A DNA stretch of 64,000 nucleotides from Endomychus coccineus. Taxonomy: Eukaryota; Arthropoda; Insecta; Coleoptera; Endomychidae. Below are positions 11,606-22,979 of this stretch, in pieces. Each line of letters starts with the position of its first letter. The stretch's first letter is position 1. Location of the stretch: assembly GCA_958510875.1 (NCBI GenBank), contig OY294068.1, forward strand, positions 22,796,297 through 22,860,296, read 5' to 3'. Made by a program: the position numbers and the translations under genes. The notes beneath the pieces are model-generated. The model had not been told where the DNA came from. It worked only from the letters and a program-made list of their open reading frames with translations, and did not search any database.

Positions 11606-13792
11606 ATTAAAGCTGTTATAACGGAATATTTCTGGTTTGACGAAGATAGAGCGTCACTTGTTTGAAGTAATTGTTCAAATGAATTGGTTGCTCTAACCAA
11701 GTATCAATGTTTTCATTTGATTCTCATCGTGAGCAATGATAGTTCTGATGGATTTAGAGGTCGTACATTTGGAAAGAATAACATCTGAAATTATTAAGAC
11801 AAATTATTCAATTATTGAAAATGACACAAGGCATTTTTGTGGCTTACAGTATGATAATTAGCGATTTTTTTCAGTTTGTATTCCGTTTTTTCAATATACA
11901 GGGTGTCTCAGTTTTTTCGTTCATAACTTCAGTATACGATAGAGCTTCTGAAAATAATAGGGGTCTTTCATATAACATTTTTCTCTAAACCACAGGGTGT
12001 TGAAGTTTTGAAAAATTATTACATTTTCTTCATTATCTTCTAAACAAATGAAGATTTTCGGTTCGAACTTGGTAAACTTTAGTTTTACTGAATGAGAAGT
12101 TTTTTTGGTGACAAAATGTTCTTGAGACAAATACAGTAGCGTAGTTATGGGGGTTTTGTACTCATTTAAACCCCTCAAACTTCTACGAAAATGGTCGGAA
12201 ATGATTATTGTGTATAAATTTAAAAACTTTGATTTATTTTCCATATAAAAATGTTCTTGATAAATTTCCTTAGAGGCTTCCTATTCGAGCTATTTTGATT
12301 TTTCTAATCAGGGTTATCTCATGGAATTTTTTTGCCCTCTACAATTAATTCAGTAGTGTCTAATCTTAACTTCTCTAATCATTAATTATGGTTCTAAAGT
12401 TCTGCCTATAATAACTCTATCCTGAACTATAAATACTATTCTATACATTTATGTTGATACCTCATTCCATAACATTCATTCATATCGATCTTGACATCGA
12501 TGATGTATCAACAATAAGCTAACCTTGCTTACGGTGCATTATTAAGCATATGGTCCACTTTGTATATTAAATCAACGGACTTATTGAAGATATACCCTTA
12601 TTACCTTTCCATTACACTGGTGTATCGATTATAATAGCTTCTTTAGAAATCTTTGTGAGGGAGTTGGAATATACAAAGCATATCTGTAGCCAATGGACGT
12701 GTTCGTTCTTAATACGTTTTGAATAATAATAGCATCGCATCCCTCCATTACTTTATTAGTAACAAACAATTCTCACGTTTTCTATGGATACGTGCTTGTC
12801 TGACAAAGCGCCTAAATATCAAATATTTGCAAATAAGTACGTGAAATGTTTATACAATAGGCTGCGGGGGTCGGTGTCATGGTACGCGAGGCGCAGCTTC
12901 GCCGACCACACCACACATCAGACAGACTGATATCGATCTCTCTTGCGTTCGTCCGCTTTGTAACATTCTAGAGAAGGATACAGCGCATCATCTACGAAGC
13001 GCCATGCCATTTTTCTTTTCTTCCTTATTCGCTCCTTGTTTTAATCAAGAAAGCCAGACTTGAAGAGTGCTTAATGATCGTCGGTATCTTTTTATACAAT
13101 GACGATTTACACCAGCCATACTCGTTTACTCATCTCCTCGTTTTTCAGATGATTATAAGAGTGCCTGGCTTGGTGCATCTGCCTTAATTAAATTTGAAGA
13201 ACACATTAGCATAATTAGTGGTATTTGAGAATAATTTATAGATATGCCTGGAAATTAACTGGAGATACGGAAGCGTTTTAAGTTTTATTCTGCCCTTATT
13301 TCAGTTTTAAACCTATTGCAGAAGCTTTGACTATGTTTCAGTTTTATGGCCTTAATTAATTGAAAGCATCATATTATGGGTTTTTCATTATAGCTGTACT
13401 TTTCACTTTAATGTTATATTTCATGGTCAGTCTTGTCAGTCTCTAACTATTGCCTGCTTATTCTAAGTCATGTTAACTACATATTTTGGTATACAATTGT
13501 ATCGTCATAGTCTAGGAGCTGAAGCGATATGGTGGGCCTGAATGAATACACCTTGGCACTACTGTATAATATTGGTGGAGAAAGGTTTCATGTACAATAG
13601 CTCTCACAGGCTGAATCGTGTATTGTCAGGCGTTTCCAAGCTACAGCCACCTCAAATTTAGGACTTTTTTATTGCACAAACTTTTTTCGGAGTTATTGTA
13701 TATTGAAACGCATGTAATTCTTATACATTTGTACCTAGTGCCAAGATTTCGGATCGAGGCAATTTCTTGGAGCTGACCCAGATAATTTAGTA
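11606..13792. other. no gene recognised
   Basis: About 2.2 kb of AT-rich intronic DNA. 'ACAGGGTGTCTCAG' at 11899 resembles the start of some element termini, but no partner terminus was found. A 107-codon minus-strand frame (11921-12244) matches no known protein family. Confidence 0.4.
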
Positions 13793-13805
13793 GGCTAAAT
13801 GGAAT

Positions 13806-15074
13806 CAATCAATCAATCGAGAAGGGGGCGGACAAGTCCTGAGCACTTAGACCGCTTGATTGGGTCCATTGACACAAGAATCAGTCCAGCAGACCTAAGG
13901 CAGTGCCGAAGGCTAAGATTTTTCATGGACTGATATCTCTTATGGCTTCAAGCAGCATATGTGTGCTGCCGAGGTGTTGTAGTCTAAGAGAAGCCAGTGC
14001 TGGACATTCTGTTAGGATGTGAGAGGCAGTTTTATCTGCCTCTCCACATCTACTACAAACTGGGTCTTCAACAATGCCCATTGTGTGTAGATATTTATTC
14101 AGCTCACAGTGTCCTGTGAGAAATCTTGTCACCAGTTTTAGGCCTCTCCTGCTCATAGAGAATAGGGTTTTAGAGAGTTTAGGCGAGGAAGCCCTAACGT
14201 GGAGCTTCGCTTGCCTCATGTCAGGGACACCACGCCAGACCGAGAGCCACTGTCTATCCAGTAGCTCCTTGCGAGCGTGGAGCCCGTTGGCCGTTGAGAT
14301 TCCGATCGTTGAACCGGGGTCAAGGGCACTCAAGGAACCCCGTTCGACCAGTTCATCGGCCCCTTCGTTTCCTTTCACGCCAGAGTGAGCAGGTACCCAC
14401 ACTATCTGGAGTTTTTTCCTTCTGGCTAATTCAGCTAGAGTTTCCCTGAACTCCAAGACAAGTCTAGAAGTCACTTGTGGACGCGAAGTGCTCCCAGGGC
14501 CGCTCGGCTGTCAGTGCAGATCTAAATCATCCTACCTCGGTAGTTTAATCTCAGGTTTTCCAGGGCACAGGTCCATAGTGCACAAACCTCAGCCTGGAAA
14601 ACGATTGCGTGGGCACTTAGGAGAACTGAAATCCCCATCCGGCACCGCTAGCCTCGCCAATCTTAGACGCGTCCGTGAACCACACGAGTGGCGGAAGCGG
14701 CCCAAAGTCTTTGTTCTCCCAGTATGTCCTCTGTGTTATGAGGACGTCTGGTGTTTAGAACCTGACAGCAGGGGCTATCGCATCCTGCGTCAGTCGGAGG
14801 ATCGGGCATTTTTCATCTGCCATGACCGCGAGGCACATACCCACCGACCAATTGGCACAGACCTGCTAGCCGATACGCCGTACCAGGGGCCACTGTTTTG
14901 ATATGGAGCTGTAGAGAGACGATCCCTACCAGAACCTCCAGAGCCCTGGTGGGAGCGGTCCTCATAGCCCCCGGTATCCCCAAGCAGGTAAGTCGTTGAA
15001 ACTTGTCTAGCGTCAGTCGGGACAGAACCGTTTCTGTTGCCGGCCACCACACGACGGCTGCGCAGGTTATGATT
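13806..15074 (-). mobile_element. 5'-truncated LINE with 13-bp target duplication
   Basis: This is an intact insertion of the 3' part of an I/LOA-type LINE, read on the minus strand. Near 15050-14850 is the segment just after the reverse transcriptase ('VVWWPATETV', 'QRLTCLGIPGAMRTAPT'). At 14474-13923 comes ribonuclease H ('LQIVWVPAHSGVKGNEGADE') followed by a zinc-knuckle-like C-terminus ('PVCSRCGEADKTASHILTEC'). The element ends in a (GATT)n tail at 13806. The 13-base sequence 'GGCTAAATGGAAT' stands on both sides (13793-13805 and 15075-15087), as target-primed reverse transcription leaves. Plus-strand frames here are antisense shadows. Confidence 0.93.
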
Positions 15075-15087
15075 GGCTAAATGGAAT

Positions 15088-15653
15088 GCACGAACACAGT
15101 TTCTAACCTTGTGGAAAATATTTGTTATTGTTGCCAGTTGTTGAAAAAAAAACATGCCAAGGTTTTTTATTAGGGCATTTCCGAGTAATTTATCATTATT
15201 GGGCTAAAAATAGACTTTTTGATCACTTTAGGGCTAAAACGGATGTATTGCGACAAAATACCTTGGCACCGTGTCAAATACGTTAATTTTGTGTCGAAGA
15301 ATGACCAACATGAGTGCCAATGTTTTTTTCCAATACAACCCCTCCCTCAACCTCGAAAACCTCACCCAAAAATAAATCAGTAATTTCAATATCAATAAAT
15401 TTGATTTGATAAATTACGCAATTATTTAGACTCCGACAGCGATTAAATATCAAAATTACATTAATTATAAGTATACCATAAATATCTGATTCCAAGAGTG
15501 GCGGGTAGATGGCGCTGGCAATTGTAACTCGCTCGTTCAATAGTGAATGGAATAGGATAAATATCTTTCTTTAATTGCATGGGTGTAAGTGGGAGCAGCT
15601 TATGGACGGTCAGAACAGGCTTACATGTTAACCACAATTTAGAGCAAGGTTGA
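15088..15653. other. no feature recognised
   Basis: AT-rich intronic DNA; an 85-codon minus-strand frame at 15283-15540 is unassigned. Confidence 0.4.
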
Positions 15654-15932
15654 GAAATTTTTAAATGTTACTAGCGGCCTAGCGGAAAATATTTGTAATC
15701 ATGTGAATAACAAAACCTTTAATTTTGTCCCTCTGAAAATTGGTGCAACCCACTTTTATTTGCGAAAAAGAAGTTTTTCGACCCCTTTTGGGAGTCTTAT
15801 TTCATTTTAATTTTTTTTTAATCATCAGACTACTAGCTAAGATACAAAAATGTAACCATTTTATTGAGGGTTTTGTTATTCGCCTCATTACAAACATTTT
15901 CTGCTAGGTAGCTAGTTACATTGAAAAATTTC
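15654..15932. mobile_element. small terminal-inverted-repeat element (MITE-like)
   Basis: Arms of about 64 bases (15654-15717 and 15869-15932) are inverted copies, starting 'GAAATTTTTAAATGTTACTA' at the left and 'GAAATTTTTCAATGTAACTA' on the opposite strand at the right. The centre is non-coding. No clear target duplication was seen, so the superfamily is unknown. Confidence 0.75.
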
Positions 15933-16420
15933 CTAACTAATCTGTAGATTGACTCCACTAAACTGAAGCCACGTAGCATGATATATGTTATTATGTTGAT
16001 CGCGTCGAAAATTATTACATGAAACTCTTTTATTTTATATATCCCATTTTTGTATGAAATCAGTAGACTGGGCCATTCGAACCGTACAACCCATCTTCAG
16101 TTGTTCAACTGTATATTTATTATAGCTTGACACAAAGAGAGCCCAATCTTGTCGCGCATATTGATTTCGATTGAAAAATTTCCTAACTAATCTGTAGATT
16201 GACTCCACTAAACTGAAGCCACGTAGCATGATATAGTTTATTATGTTGATCGCGTCGAAAATTATTACATGAAACTCTTTTATTTTATATATCCCATTTT
16301 TGTATGAAATCAGTAGACTGGGCCATTCGAACCGTACAACCCATCTTCAGTTGTTCAACTGTATATTTATTATAGCTTGACACAAAGAGAGCCCAATCTT
16401 GTCGCGCATATTGATTTCGA
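15921..16420. repeat. 250-bp tandem duplication, two copies
   Basis: Positions 15921-16170 are repeated at 16171-16420 with only a couple of differences (for example 'GATATATGTT' versus 'GATATAGTTT'). The unit starts with the last 12 bases of the adjacent inverted-repeat element, so the duplication is younger than that insertion. Confidence 0.95.
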
Positions 16421-17285
16421 TTCGTGCGTCCCAGAGATAAGTGGCTTGTGGTGTATGATAGAAAATTACTTGGGAGAAGGACATTCAGTCTAGAAGCTAA
16501 CATAAGTAGTAGGAGCACTGGGAATTTTCAATAGAGAATAGTTTTTTCGTCGCTTTCCTTTCAGCTCCGAAGATTCTAAATAATGGTGCTATTTTCCCCT
16601 TGAAGCGCTTCTTTTGTACAAAGCCGGACGAAGACATCCAAAGCTATAGACAACCTCACTGCCATAGCCATCCGTGTCAGTTTCTTTTTGGTACCGCGTA
16701 ATCGTGTTGATACATTTATTATCCACCCGGCCTTGCGGAAGCGACATCATAATTCATCGGAAACATTTTAAAGCTCCACTCTGTGACGAAAAGTAATTAA
16801 TCAAAAGGAATTAAAAAACTTCAGCGAGATTGTTTTAGCAGGCATAATGTTCTTGCGGATTAAATTAGGTTCGCTCGCAATTTGTAAGACGCAGTAAATA
16901 AATTATCAGCTGAATTACACGGAAAATGGAGTCGGATAAAGCGCTAAGTAAATAACGTAACCCGTGAGATTTTCCCGTCGAATCAGAAAGAAATGAAGTT
17001 GTTTCTTCATCATATGGAGCGTTGTTTATTATTCTTATTTCTCCAGGGGGTTACATTTCTTAGTTAAGTGAAATTTATTAAGTATTATAAGAATAATAAA
17101 TGAATGACAATTCGATTTGTATCCTCGGAATAATTTCTTAACTAAACCCTGTTCACTAGAACAAACAAATGACGTCCTATCTTTATCGAACCAGAAATAT
17201 TCTATTTTAACAGTTTCGGCTGGTTTCTACGGAAACCTTGGACAGTGATGCGAATGAATCAGCCAATTTTATTGTATTGTATAGT
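16421..17285. other. no feature recognised
   Basis: Intronic DNA without recognised coding relics or repeats. Confidence 0.4.
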
Positions 17286-17289
17286 ATTA

Positions 17290-17440
17290 TGTTGGGGGTA
17301 TTTGTACACTGCTACCTAAAAGAAGTTTTGTATGTCGGATGGCTTCGAGTTAGGTAATTCTTCCTCTTCAATTTAGTATGCTCCTAGGGTTCAGCAAGAT
17401 AGTACATTCTGAAAGGGACACCTCCATCAACTTTGAGCTA
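17290..17440 (-). mobile_element. LINE 3'-end fragment
   Basis: Read on the minus strand, it encodes a remnant 'LGAY.IEEEELPNSKPSDIQ' and ends in repeated 'TATAC/AATACAAT' sequence. It matches the C-terminus and tail of the LINE relic at 48600-49235 ('LGAYQIEEGDLAYLNPSN'). Only the last portion is present. Confidence 0.6.
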
Positions 17441-17620
17441 TTCAGTGCACAGAAATAAACTTTAAACAATTTAAAGAAGCCATATTGAGTGATGAGTTAC
17501 GAATTTGTGACAATTCGTACCATACAAAGTGCCCCAATAAATTCATCAGATGGTAGGAAGAAGCTTGCCAGGTAGCCTATATAGAGGGTAAGGTGAAAAG
17601 TCCTTGAAAAATAAAACAGA

Positions 17621-18369
17621 TGGTTATGGTTTACCTTGAGGTCAAATATCTTTCTGAGGAGCTACAGTTATTACAAAATTATTATCAGCTATTCCCTATC
17701 TAGGAAATTCTATTGTACAATGATTATGAGAAGGATTCGCAGTAGATAATGCAACTTTAACTCGATTTTTTACATTTCATTTTTTATCACTTTTTATTAT
17801 TTCTGCTTTAGTTATTATTCACCTTTTATTTCTTCATCAAACAGGATCTAATAATCCTTTAGGAACAAATAGAAATTTAGATAAAATCCCATTTCATCCT
17901 TATTTTGTTTTTAAAGATGTAGTAGGATTTATTATTATAATTTTTATATTAATATCATTAACTTTAAGAAATCCTTCTTTACTAGGTGATCCAGATAATT
18001 TTACTCCTGCTAATCCATTAGTAACTCCTACTCATATCCAACCTGAATGATACTTTTTTTGCATATGCTATTTTACGATCTATTCCTAATAAATTAGGTG
18101 AAGTTATTGCTTTAGTTATATCTATTACAATTCTTTTTTTTATTCCAATTTTTAATAAAAAAAACTTTTTAACTAATCAATTTTATCCAATAAGGAAAAT
18201 TTTATTTTCAATATTAGTTATCTCAATAATTATTTTAACTTGAATTGGTTCTCAACCTGTAGAAGACCCATTTATTTTAATTGGTCAGTTTTTTACAATT
18301 ATTTATTTCATAATTTTTATTATTAATCCTTTTATTTTCATATTTTGAGATTTATTAATATTTAATTAA
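17621..18369 (+). pseudogene. cytb: cytochrome b (numt copy, 3' part)
   Basis: In the mitochondrial code this reads '[20 protein letters not shown]', '[20 protein letters not shown]' and 'FWDLLMFN' before a TAA at 18367-18369. A short deletion after 'IQPEWYF' (near 18050) shifts the frame. The 5' third of cytb is absent. Cytochrome b is the quinone-binding subunit of respiratory complex III; this copy is dead. Confidence 0.93.
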
Positions 18370-18432
18370 TCAATGAACTTGAATAAGTATATATTTTGAA
18401 AATATAAAAAAGAATAACATTTCTATTGATTT
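18368..18432 (+). pseudogene. trnS2: mitochondrial tRNA-Ser(UCN) relic
   Basis: The acceptor arms 'AATCAAT' (18368-18374) and 'ATTGATT' (18425-18431) pair. The anticodon stem-loop carries TGA at about 18397-18399. Its place between cytb and nad1 fits insect trnS2. It is part of the numt and not a nuclear tRNA gene. Confidence 0.85.
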
Positions 18433-18449
18433 ATACAAAAATTAATTAA

Positions 18450-18973
18450 CTATATTAAATAAGAAAAATAATAAATTTTTAATCCAAAGTAAAAATACAA
18501 ATAAAATAAAGAAATAGGTAAATATATTTTTCAAGCTAAATATATTAATTTATCATAACGAAAACGAAGCAAAGTACCACGAACTCAAACTCAAAAAAAA
18601 GATATATATCTTAATTAAAAAAAAAACTCAAGAAAATAAATTACCTCCTAAAAATATCAAAGAACATATTATTCTTATAAATAAAATACTAGAATATTCT
18701 GCTAAAAAAATTATAGCAAAGCCTCCTCTTCTATATTCTACATTAAAACCAGATACCAACTCAGATTCACCCTCAGCAAAATCAAAAGGAGTACGATTAG
18801 TTTCAGCTAAACTAGTAACTACCCATATTAAACATAAAGGAAAAAAAAATCAAATATATTTTTGAAATACCATAAATTCTAATAAATTTAATCTTTCGAT
18901 TATAACTAAAAAAGATAAAAAAATTAAAAATATTCTTACTTCATAAGAAATAGTTTGAGCAATAGCCCGTGAA
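18450..18973 (-). pseudogene. nad1: NADH dehydrogenase subunit 1 (numt copy, partial)
   Basis: Read on the minus strand in the mitochondrial code: 'RAIAQTISYEVRIFLIFLS', '[20 protein letters not shown]' and '[14 protein letters not shown]', all conserved ND1 segments of complex I. The N-terminal part is missing beyond about 18973, and there is at least one frame disturbance near 18610. Confidence 0.92.
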
Positions 18974-19078
18974 CTACTAATTTTTAATTAGAACCCTTTA
19001 AAATTTTCAGACTGATATGTCATTTAGTTCTGTTTCGTCGCCCATTGAAAGCAAGCAACCATGAATATTTTTGTAAAC

Positions 19079-20965
19079 ATGGAAAAAAGTGAATGTCGCG
19101 TCTTGATTGAACATTATTTGTTGGGTGGAAAAAACATTAGGCAAACCGAAGCATCGCTTGTTACACATTATGGGAACTCCTCATCATCGATTGGGATGGT
19201 TCACAAGTGATTTACTGACTTTCGTTGTGGTAGTATGATCAAAACGGACGACGAATGTTCTGGCCATCCAATTGAGGTTACAACGTCAGAGATCGTCGAT
19301 AAAATCCATGGTATGATATTGGCCGATTGGTCAGTTGAAGAACGGGAATGGAACATTTTGCATAAATTATTGAATATGAGAAAGCTGTCACAGCCAGATG
19401 AGTGCCGCATTTGCTCTCTGTTGACAAAAAGCGCGACAGTGTGATAACTTCAGAGGAGTGTTTAGCGAGGTTCAGGCGCGATAAGAATGACTTTTTGCGC
19501 CGTTTCGTAACCGTGGACGAAAGAACAGATGAAACAATGGACTTGTCCTGACGAATCGAAGCCGAAAAAGGCCAAAGTGGGTTTATTGGCCAACAAAGTG
19601 TAGGCGACAGTTTTTTGGGATGCACACGGTATCGTCCATATCACGATCACCGACGTATATATGCAGAGCTGTTGGATCGATTCGACGCCGATTTGAAGCG
19701 AAATCGACAGCATTCGTCAAAGGAAAAAGTGCTCTTCTACCAGGGCAACGCACCGGCACTCAAATCCGCAGTCCCAAAGGCAAAAGTGCATGTAGTCGAG
19801 TCAAATAGGTATTAAAAAAGGCCGACTTACGAAAATCGAACGATATGGACCGATTTTGATGGAACAAAGTGCATTCGATTCGGGATGACGTCTAGAAAAA
19901 AGTATACCGATTAGTTTTTTGTGCAAATTTGTTATTATGTTTTTAACGGAAAAATAATTTTATTAATTTCCAGCGTAAATGCTTCATTAAAGCAATTTTT
20001 TATTTATTGAACAATATCTATTTGAATTATTAAAAAAATGTTCCTGATAATATTCACTGAACCATAGAACAAAATAATTTTCACAAAAAACGAATGAGAA
20101 ATTTTACTAATCTGAACAACAGCAGCATCCAACAGTAAGTGACACGTGGTGATCATTTATTATGTATCTTCATTACAATAGCAGCGTGGTCCACGTATAC
20201 GTTGCCGCGTCTTTATTTTGGGGGATGGGAGAGAGGACCGGTTTAGATAAACAGCTGCTCTAGGAAGCAGTGGATGCCATAGAGATCTTATTATATGATA
20301 GATGCTGTGTTATAGTATAGTGTAGACTCCATAGTTTAAGAAAAATATCTACCTGCTACTTCCGCCCGGTTTTTATTACGTATATGTCCATAGTATATGT
20401 AAAATATGCTGTGTGGAATATAAAAAGACTGATTAGAGAAGATAGAAAAAATTTTTAGATGAGCGGGAATTTATTTTAAATTAAAAAATTAAAAAATTGG
20501 AATCTAGTTTTGTTTTTAATTTAAATTAGTAACGACCCCCTTTTAACAAATTTTTAAACATGTAACATAAAAAACAACCTCCACAACCGCTAACTGAGGA
20601 TTTCTGGTTAGCTTTGATGAAATTTTGGAAATTGGCCAATTTCTCGGTTGAAAAAATAATAACAAATTTGCACAAGAAACTAACCGGTAAGCTTTTTTCT
20701 AGACGTCATCCCGAATCGAATGCACTTTGTTTCATCAAAATCGGTCCATATCGTTCGATTTTCGTAATGAAATACCTATTTGACTCGACTAATGAGTTAC
20801 ACTACGAATTGGTTCGTCATTCACCATATTCTCCAGATTTGGCCCCTTGCGAATTTTATCTATTTCCAAATGTGAAGAAATAGCACGGCGGAAAGAGATT
20901 TGGCTCTAACGATGAAGTCATCACTGAACGCCTACAAGGCTACAAGGAGATTATGTTGAGAAATA
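19079..20965 (+). pseudogene. mariner transposase, decayed and interrupted
   Basis: A DDD/D mariner transposase of the irritans/cecropia-like group. The N-terminal helix-turn-helix region reads 'MEKSECRVLIEHYLLGGKN' and 'FRCGSMIKTDDECSGHPIEV'. The middle keeps 'FLRRFVTVDE' (first catalytic Asp region, about 19495-19520), 'VFWDAHGIVHI' and a damaged 'LLDRFDADLKRNR'. The C-terminal 'SPDLAPCEFYLFPNVKK' (20830-20880) and 'GGKRFGSNDEVITERLQGY' follow the 19795-20790 insertion. Stops (for example after 'GMVHK') and frameshifts make it inactive. Confidence 0.92.
19795..20790. mobile_element. about 1 kb TA-flanked element with 140-bp terminal inverted repeats
   Basis: The left arm (19795-19938) and right arm (20655-20790) are about 140-base inverted copies with few differences; the ends read 'GTCGAGTCAAATAGGTATT'. 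TA stands directly outside each end (19793-19794 and 20791-20792), as with Tc1/mariner-class insertions. The interior (19939-20654) has no recognised coding frame. It sits inside the mariner transposase and separates 'AKVH' from 'ELHYELVRHSPYS'. Confidence 0.88.
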
Positions 20966-21030
20966 AAATAAGTTTTAACCAAATAAATCATTTCTTGTTT
21001 CATTTTTCAGGGACTTTTCACCTTGCCATG

Positions 21031-21880
21031 CTCCGTGTTGGCTCAAACATTATTCGAATTACGATATACGTCTGATCGAATAATCAGGCCGACGCTTCAA
21101 ACTAAATTACTGTGCACATTCATTGCAGAATCGTAGAGAAGAATGTAGTCCGATACAATACAGATCAAAGTATCATATACAGCGGCCCTGTCAATATTTT
21201 TTCTTTTCGGCAACACCAGGAATTCGTTCCCATGTGTAATCCGATTGGAGCGCTATTTCAGTGCATAGCTGAATTTATGAAACGAGCGGGGCGAGAGGAA
21301 GAGAGGGGTCGGGTAATCTTCATGAACGCCTTCACATTTCTCTCTTTAACAGAACAACGCCGAGGAAAACGAGAGAAGCAAAAGTAACATAAGAATCCTG
21401 GAAGCTCCGAAATGTGTTTGCTGGTGGTGTCTGTCGGTCTTATCAAAGCCTCCGAGGAGCACACTTATCAGATTGTGTTTCACGCTTGTTATTTTCCTTT
21501 TTCTTTTCTGCCGTCTTACTTCCATTTAGATATTGATTCCGCCTACTGGCCCACTACAAATCACCACTTGTTTCATTAGAAGAACCAGCTATCTGATATA
21601 CATAAACAACGCAGGCTGGCATCCGCCCATTCCAACGTTCGGAATTACATAATTCACTTCCTGAGAGAGTCTGATGTTGCATAAAAGGACGTGAGAAGGA
21701 TTGATTATCTTTTCTCTTTTATAATGGAACGAACTGCTTTGGACGTGTCTAATATCGGATAGGACTGAAACGAGCAAATTAATATATTAGCTTCAAGCAG
21801 AGATGCAAGCATTCCAAATAAAAGTATTTGTAAATGAATTTCAAATACTTATGTGTATATGAAATAATGGAACGTATCAT
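21031..21880. other. no gene recognised
   Basis: Mixed-composition intronic DNA; open frames at 21112-21464 overlap on both strands and are unassigned. Confidence 0.4.
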
Positions 21881-22292
21881 AATTGACACCATGTTAGCGT
21901 TTGAGCACAATATTATTCCGAAAAACCACCACGGGTTCCTACCTGGAAGTTCTATATCTACGAATCTACACTGGCTACAGATAATAACATCCCAATAGAC
22001 GTAATCTATCTGGATTTCAGTAAAGCTTTTGATAAGGTCCCCAAATTACGCCTCCTAGCTAAATTGGAACACTATGGTTTCCGGGGTGAGTTATTGGGGT
22101 GGATATCAGCTTTTCTTTCTGGTATTAAATTCAGAGTAAATATTGGTTCAAGTTCTTCACAATATGTAGATGTAGTTAGTGGTGTACCTGAGGGATATGT
22201 GATTGGCCCATTACTATTCTTATTTTATACTTTCGATATTCCAGGACTAGTTCCTCTACATGTTCGCAATACGCAGACGACATAAAGCTTTA

Positions 22293-22979
22293 AGCCGCGT
22301 CCAGACACAAGCATTTCAGAGTAACATCGTAACAACGTAACTCCATCGCGTAACAAAATTTGTACGCGACGAGGTTACAGTCTGGCCAAGTAAAAGTCGC
22401 GAATATAGCGTCGCCGCGTATCAACGGTACGTAACATTTATACGTTCCAGTCCTAGTTCGTGTCGGTAGCAAGATTTCTTTATATTTAATTTTTCGCGCC
22501 TAAGCGATGCCAGTAAACCATTAATTTTTTTTTGCATTCATTTGTAGTAGTGTTTAAATGCTTAGCAATTTCATCCCATGCATCATTTTTTTATTTTGTT
22601 GTAATATTTGGGATGTTTGCTATTCCACAAAATCTCCTTTTCCCTGTAAATCTCGATTAAATCGAACACGATTTCTTGTGTCCACTCCATTGCAAAACAA
22701 ACACTAGTCTCAATAATAAATAAATAAACTAAAACTAGAGTTCTGTGCAAGCACATGTGCGAAACACGTCCAGACATGAAAACGGGGTGCGTAACATATG
22801 GTCGTATCATTCCTTTGATGCGACGGTAAAAAACCGACAACTGATGGATCGCTCTGATCTTATGCTGCTACGTTACGTTGTTACGGTGTTACGCTGTTAC
22901 GTTGTTACGGGGAAGCGTCCACACTAGTTACGCGACGTGGTTACGGTTACAAGGTTCTGTTACATGTCTGGACGGGCCT
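22293..22979. mobile_element. PIF/Harbinger-type non-autonomous element (687 bp)
   Basis: Ends 'AGCCGCGTCCAGACA' and, on the other strand, 'AGGCCCGTCCAGACA' form short terminal inverted repeats. A 3-bp TTA duplication (22290-22292 and 22980-22982) is the PIF/Harbinger signature. Removing the element plus one TTA restores the host LINE frame to 'YADDIKLYTNPLIS'. Arrays of 'GTTACG'/'CGTAAC' near both ends look like subterminal binding repeats. A MADF-domain relic lies inside. Confidence 0.93.
22490..22690 (-). pseudogene. MADF-domain (Harbinger ORF1-type) relic
   Basis: On the minus strand, 'MEWTQEIVFDLIEIYREKEI' is followed by 'LWNSKHPKYYNKIKK'. After one frameshift it continues 'DAWDEIAKHLNTTTNECKKK'. 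This is the spacing of a MADF (Myb/SANT-like) DNA-binding domain, found in the second protein of PIF/Harbinger transposons and in host regulators. Its place inside a TTA-flanked element favours the transposon origin. It is broken, and no transposase is present. Confidence 0.85.

Larger units (their letters stand above)
17621..18973 (+). other. nuclear mitochondrial insert 1 (numt): cytb-trnS2-nad1
   Basis: A contiguous piece of insect mitochondrial DNA: the 3' two-thirds of cytb, trnS2 and part of nad1 on the opposite strand, in the ancestral insect order. It lies in nuclear DNA between a mariner terminus and its transposase. Mitochondrial code features (TGA for tryptophan, ATA for methionine) are present, but indels break the reading frame, so it is a non-functional nuclear copy. 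Confidence 0.95.
17583..21030 (+). mobile_element. mariner element (mariner 1), broken by two insertions
   Basis: Terminal inverted repeats are visible at the left ('GTAAGGTGAAAAGTCCTTG', 17587) and right (complement of 'GCAAGGTGAAAAGTCCCTG', ending about 21027). Between them are mitochondrial DNA (17621-18973), a decayed transposase (19079 to about 20965) and a 1 kb TA-flanked element (19795-20790) inside the transposase. Without the inserts the element is close to the usual mariner length of about 1.3 kb. Confidence 0.85.

Noticed and set aside
11921..12244. 107-codon minus-strand open frame
   Set aside because: No recognisable domain and set in AT-rich DNA; probably chance.
14074..14901. 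Plus-strand open frames of 104-137 codons
   Set aside because: They lie antisense to a clear LINE ribonuclease H region with correct motifs on the minus strand, so they are shadow frames.
18368..18432. Functional tRNA-Ser gene
   Set aside because: It is a mitochondrial-type tRNA inside a numt, without the nuclear internal promoter boxes in good form.
19235..19815. Several short open frames as separate small genes
   Set aside because: They are pieces of one frameshifted mariner transposase or its antisense.
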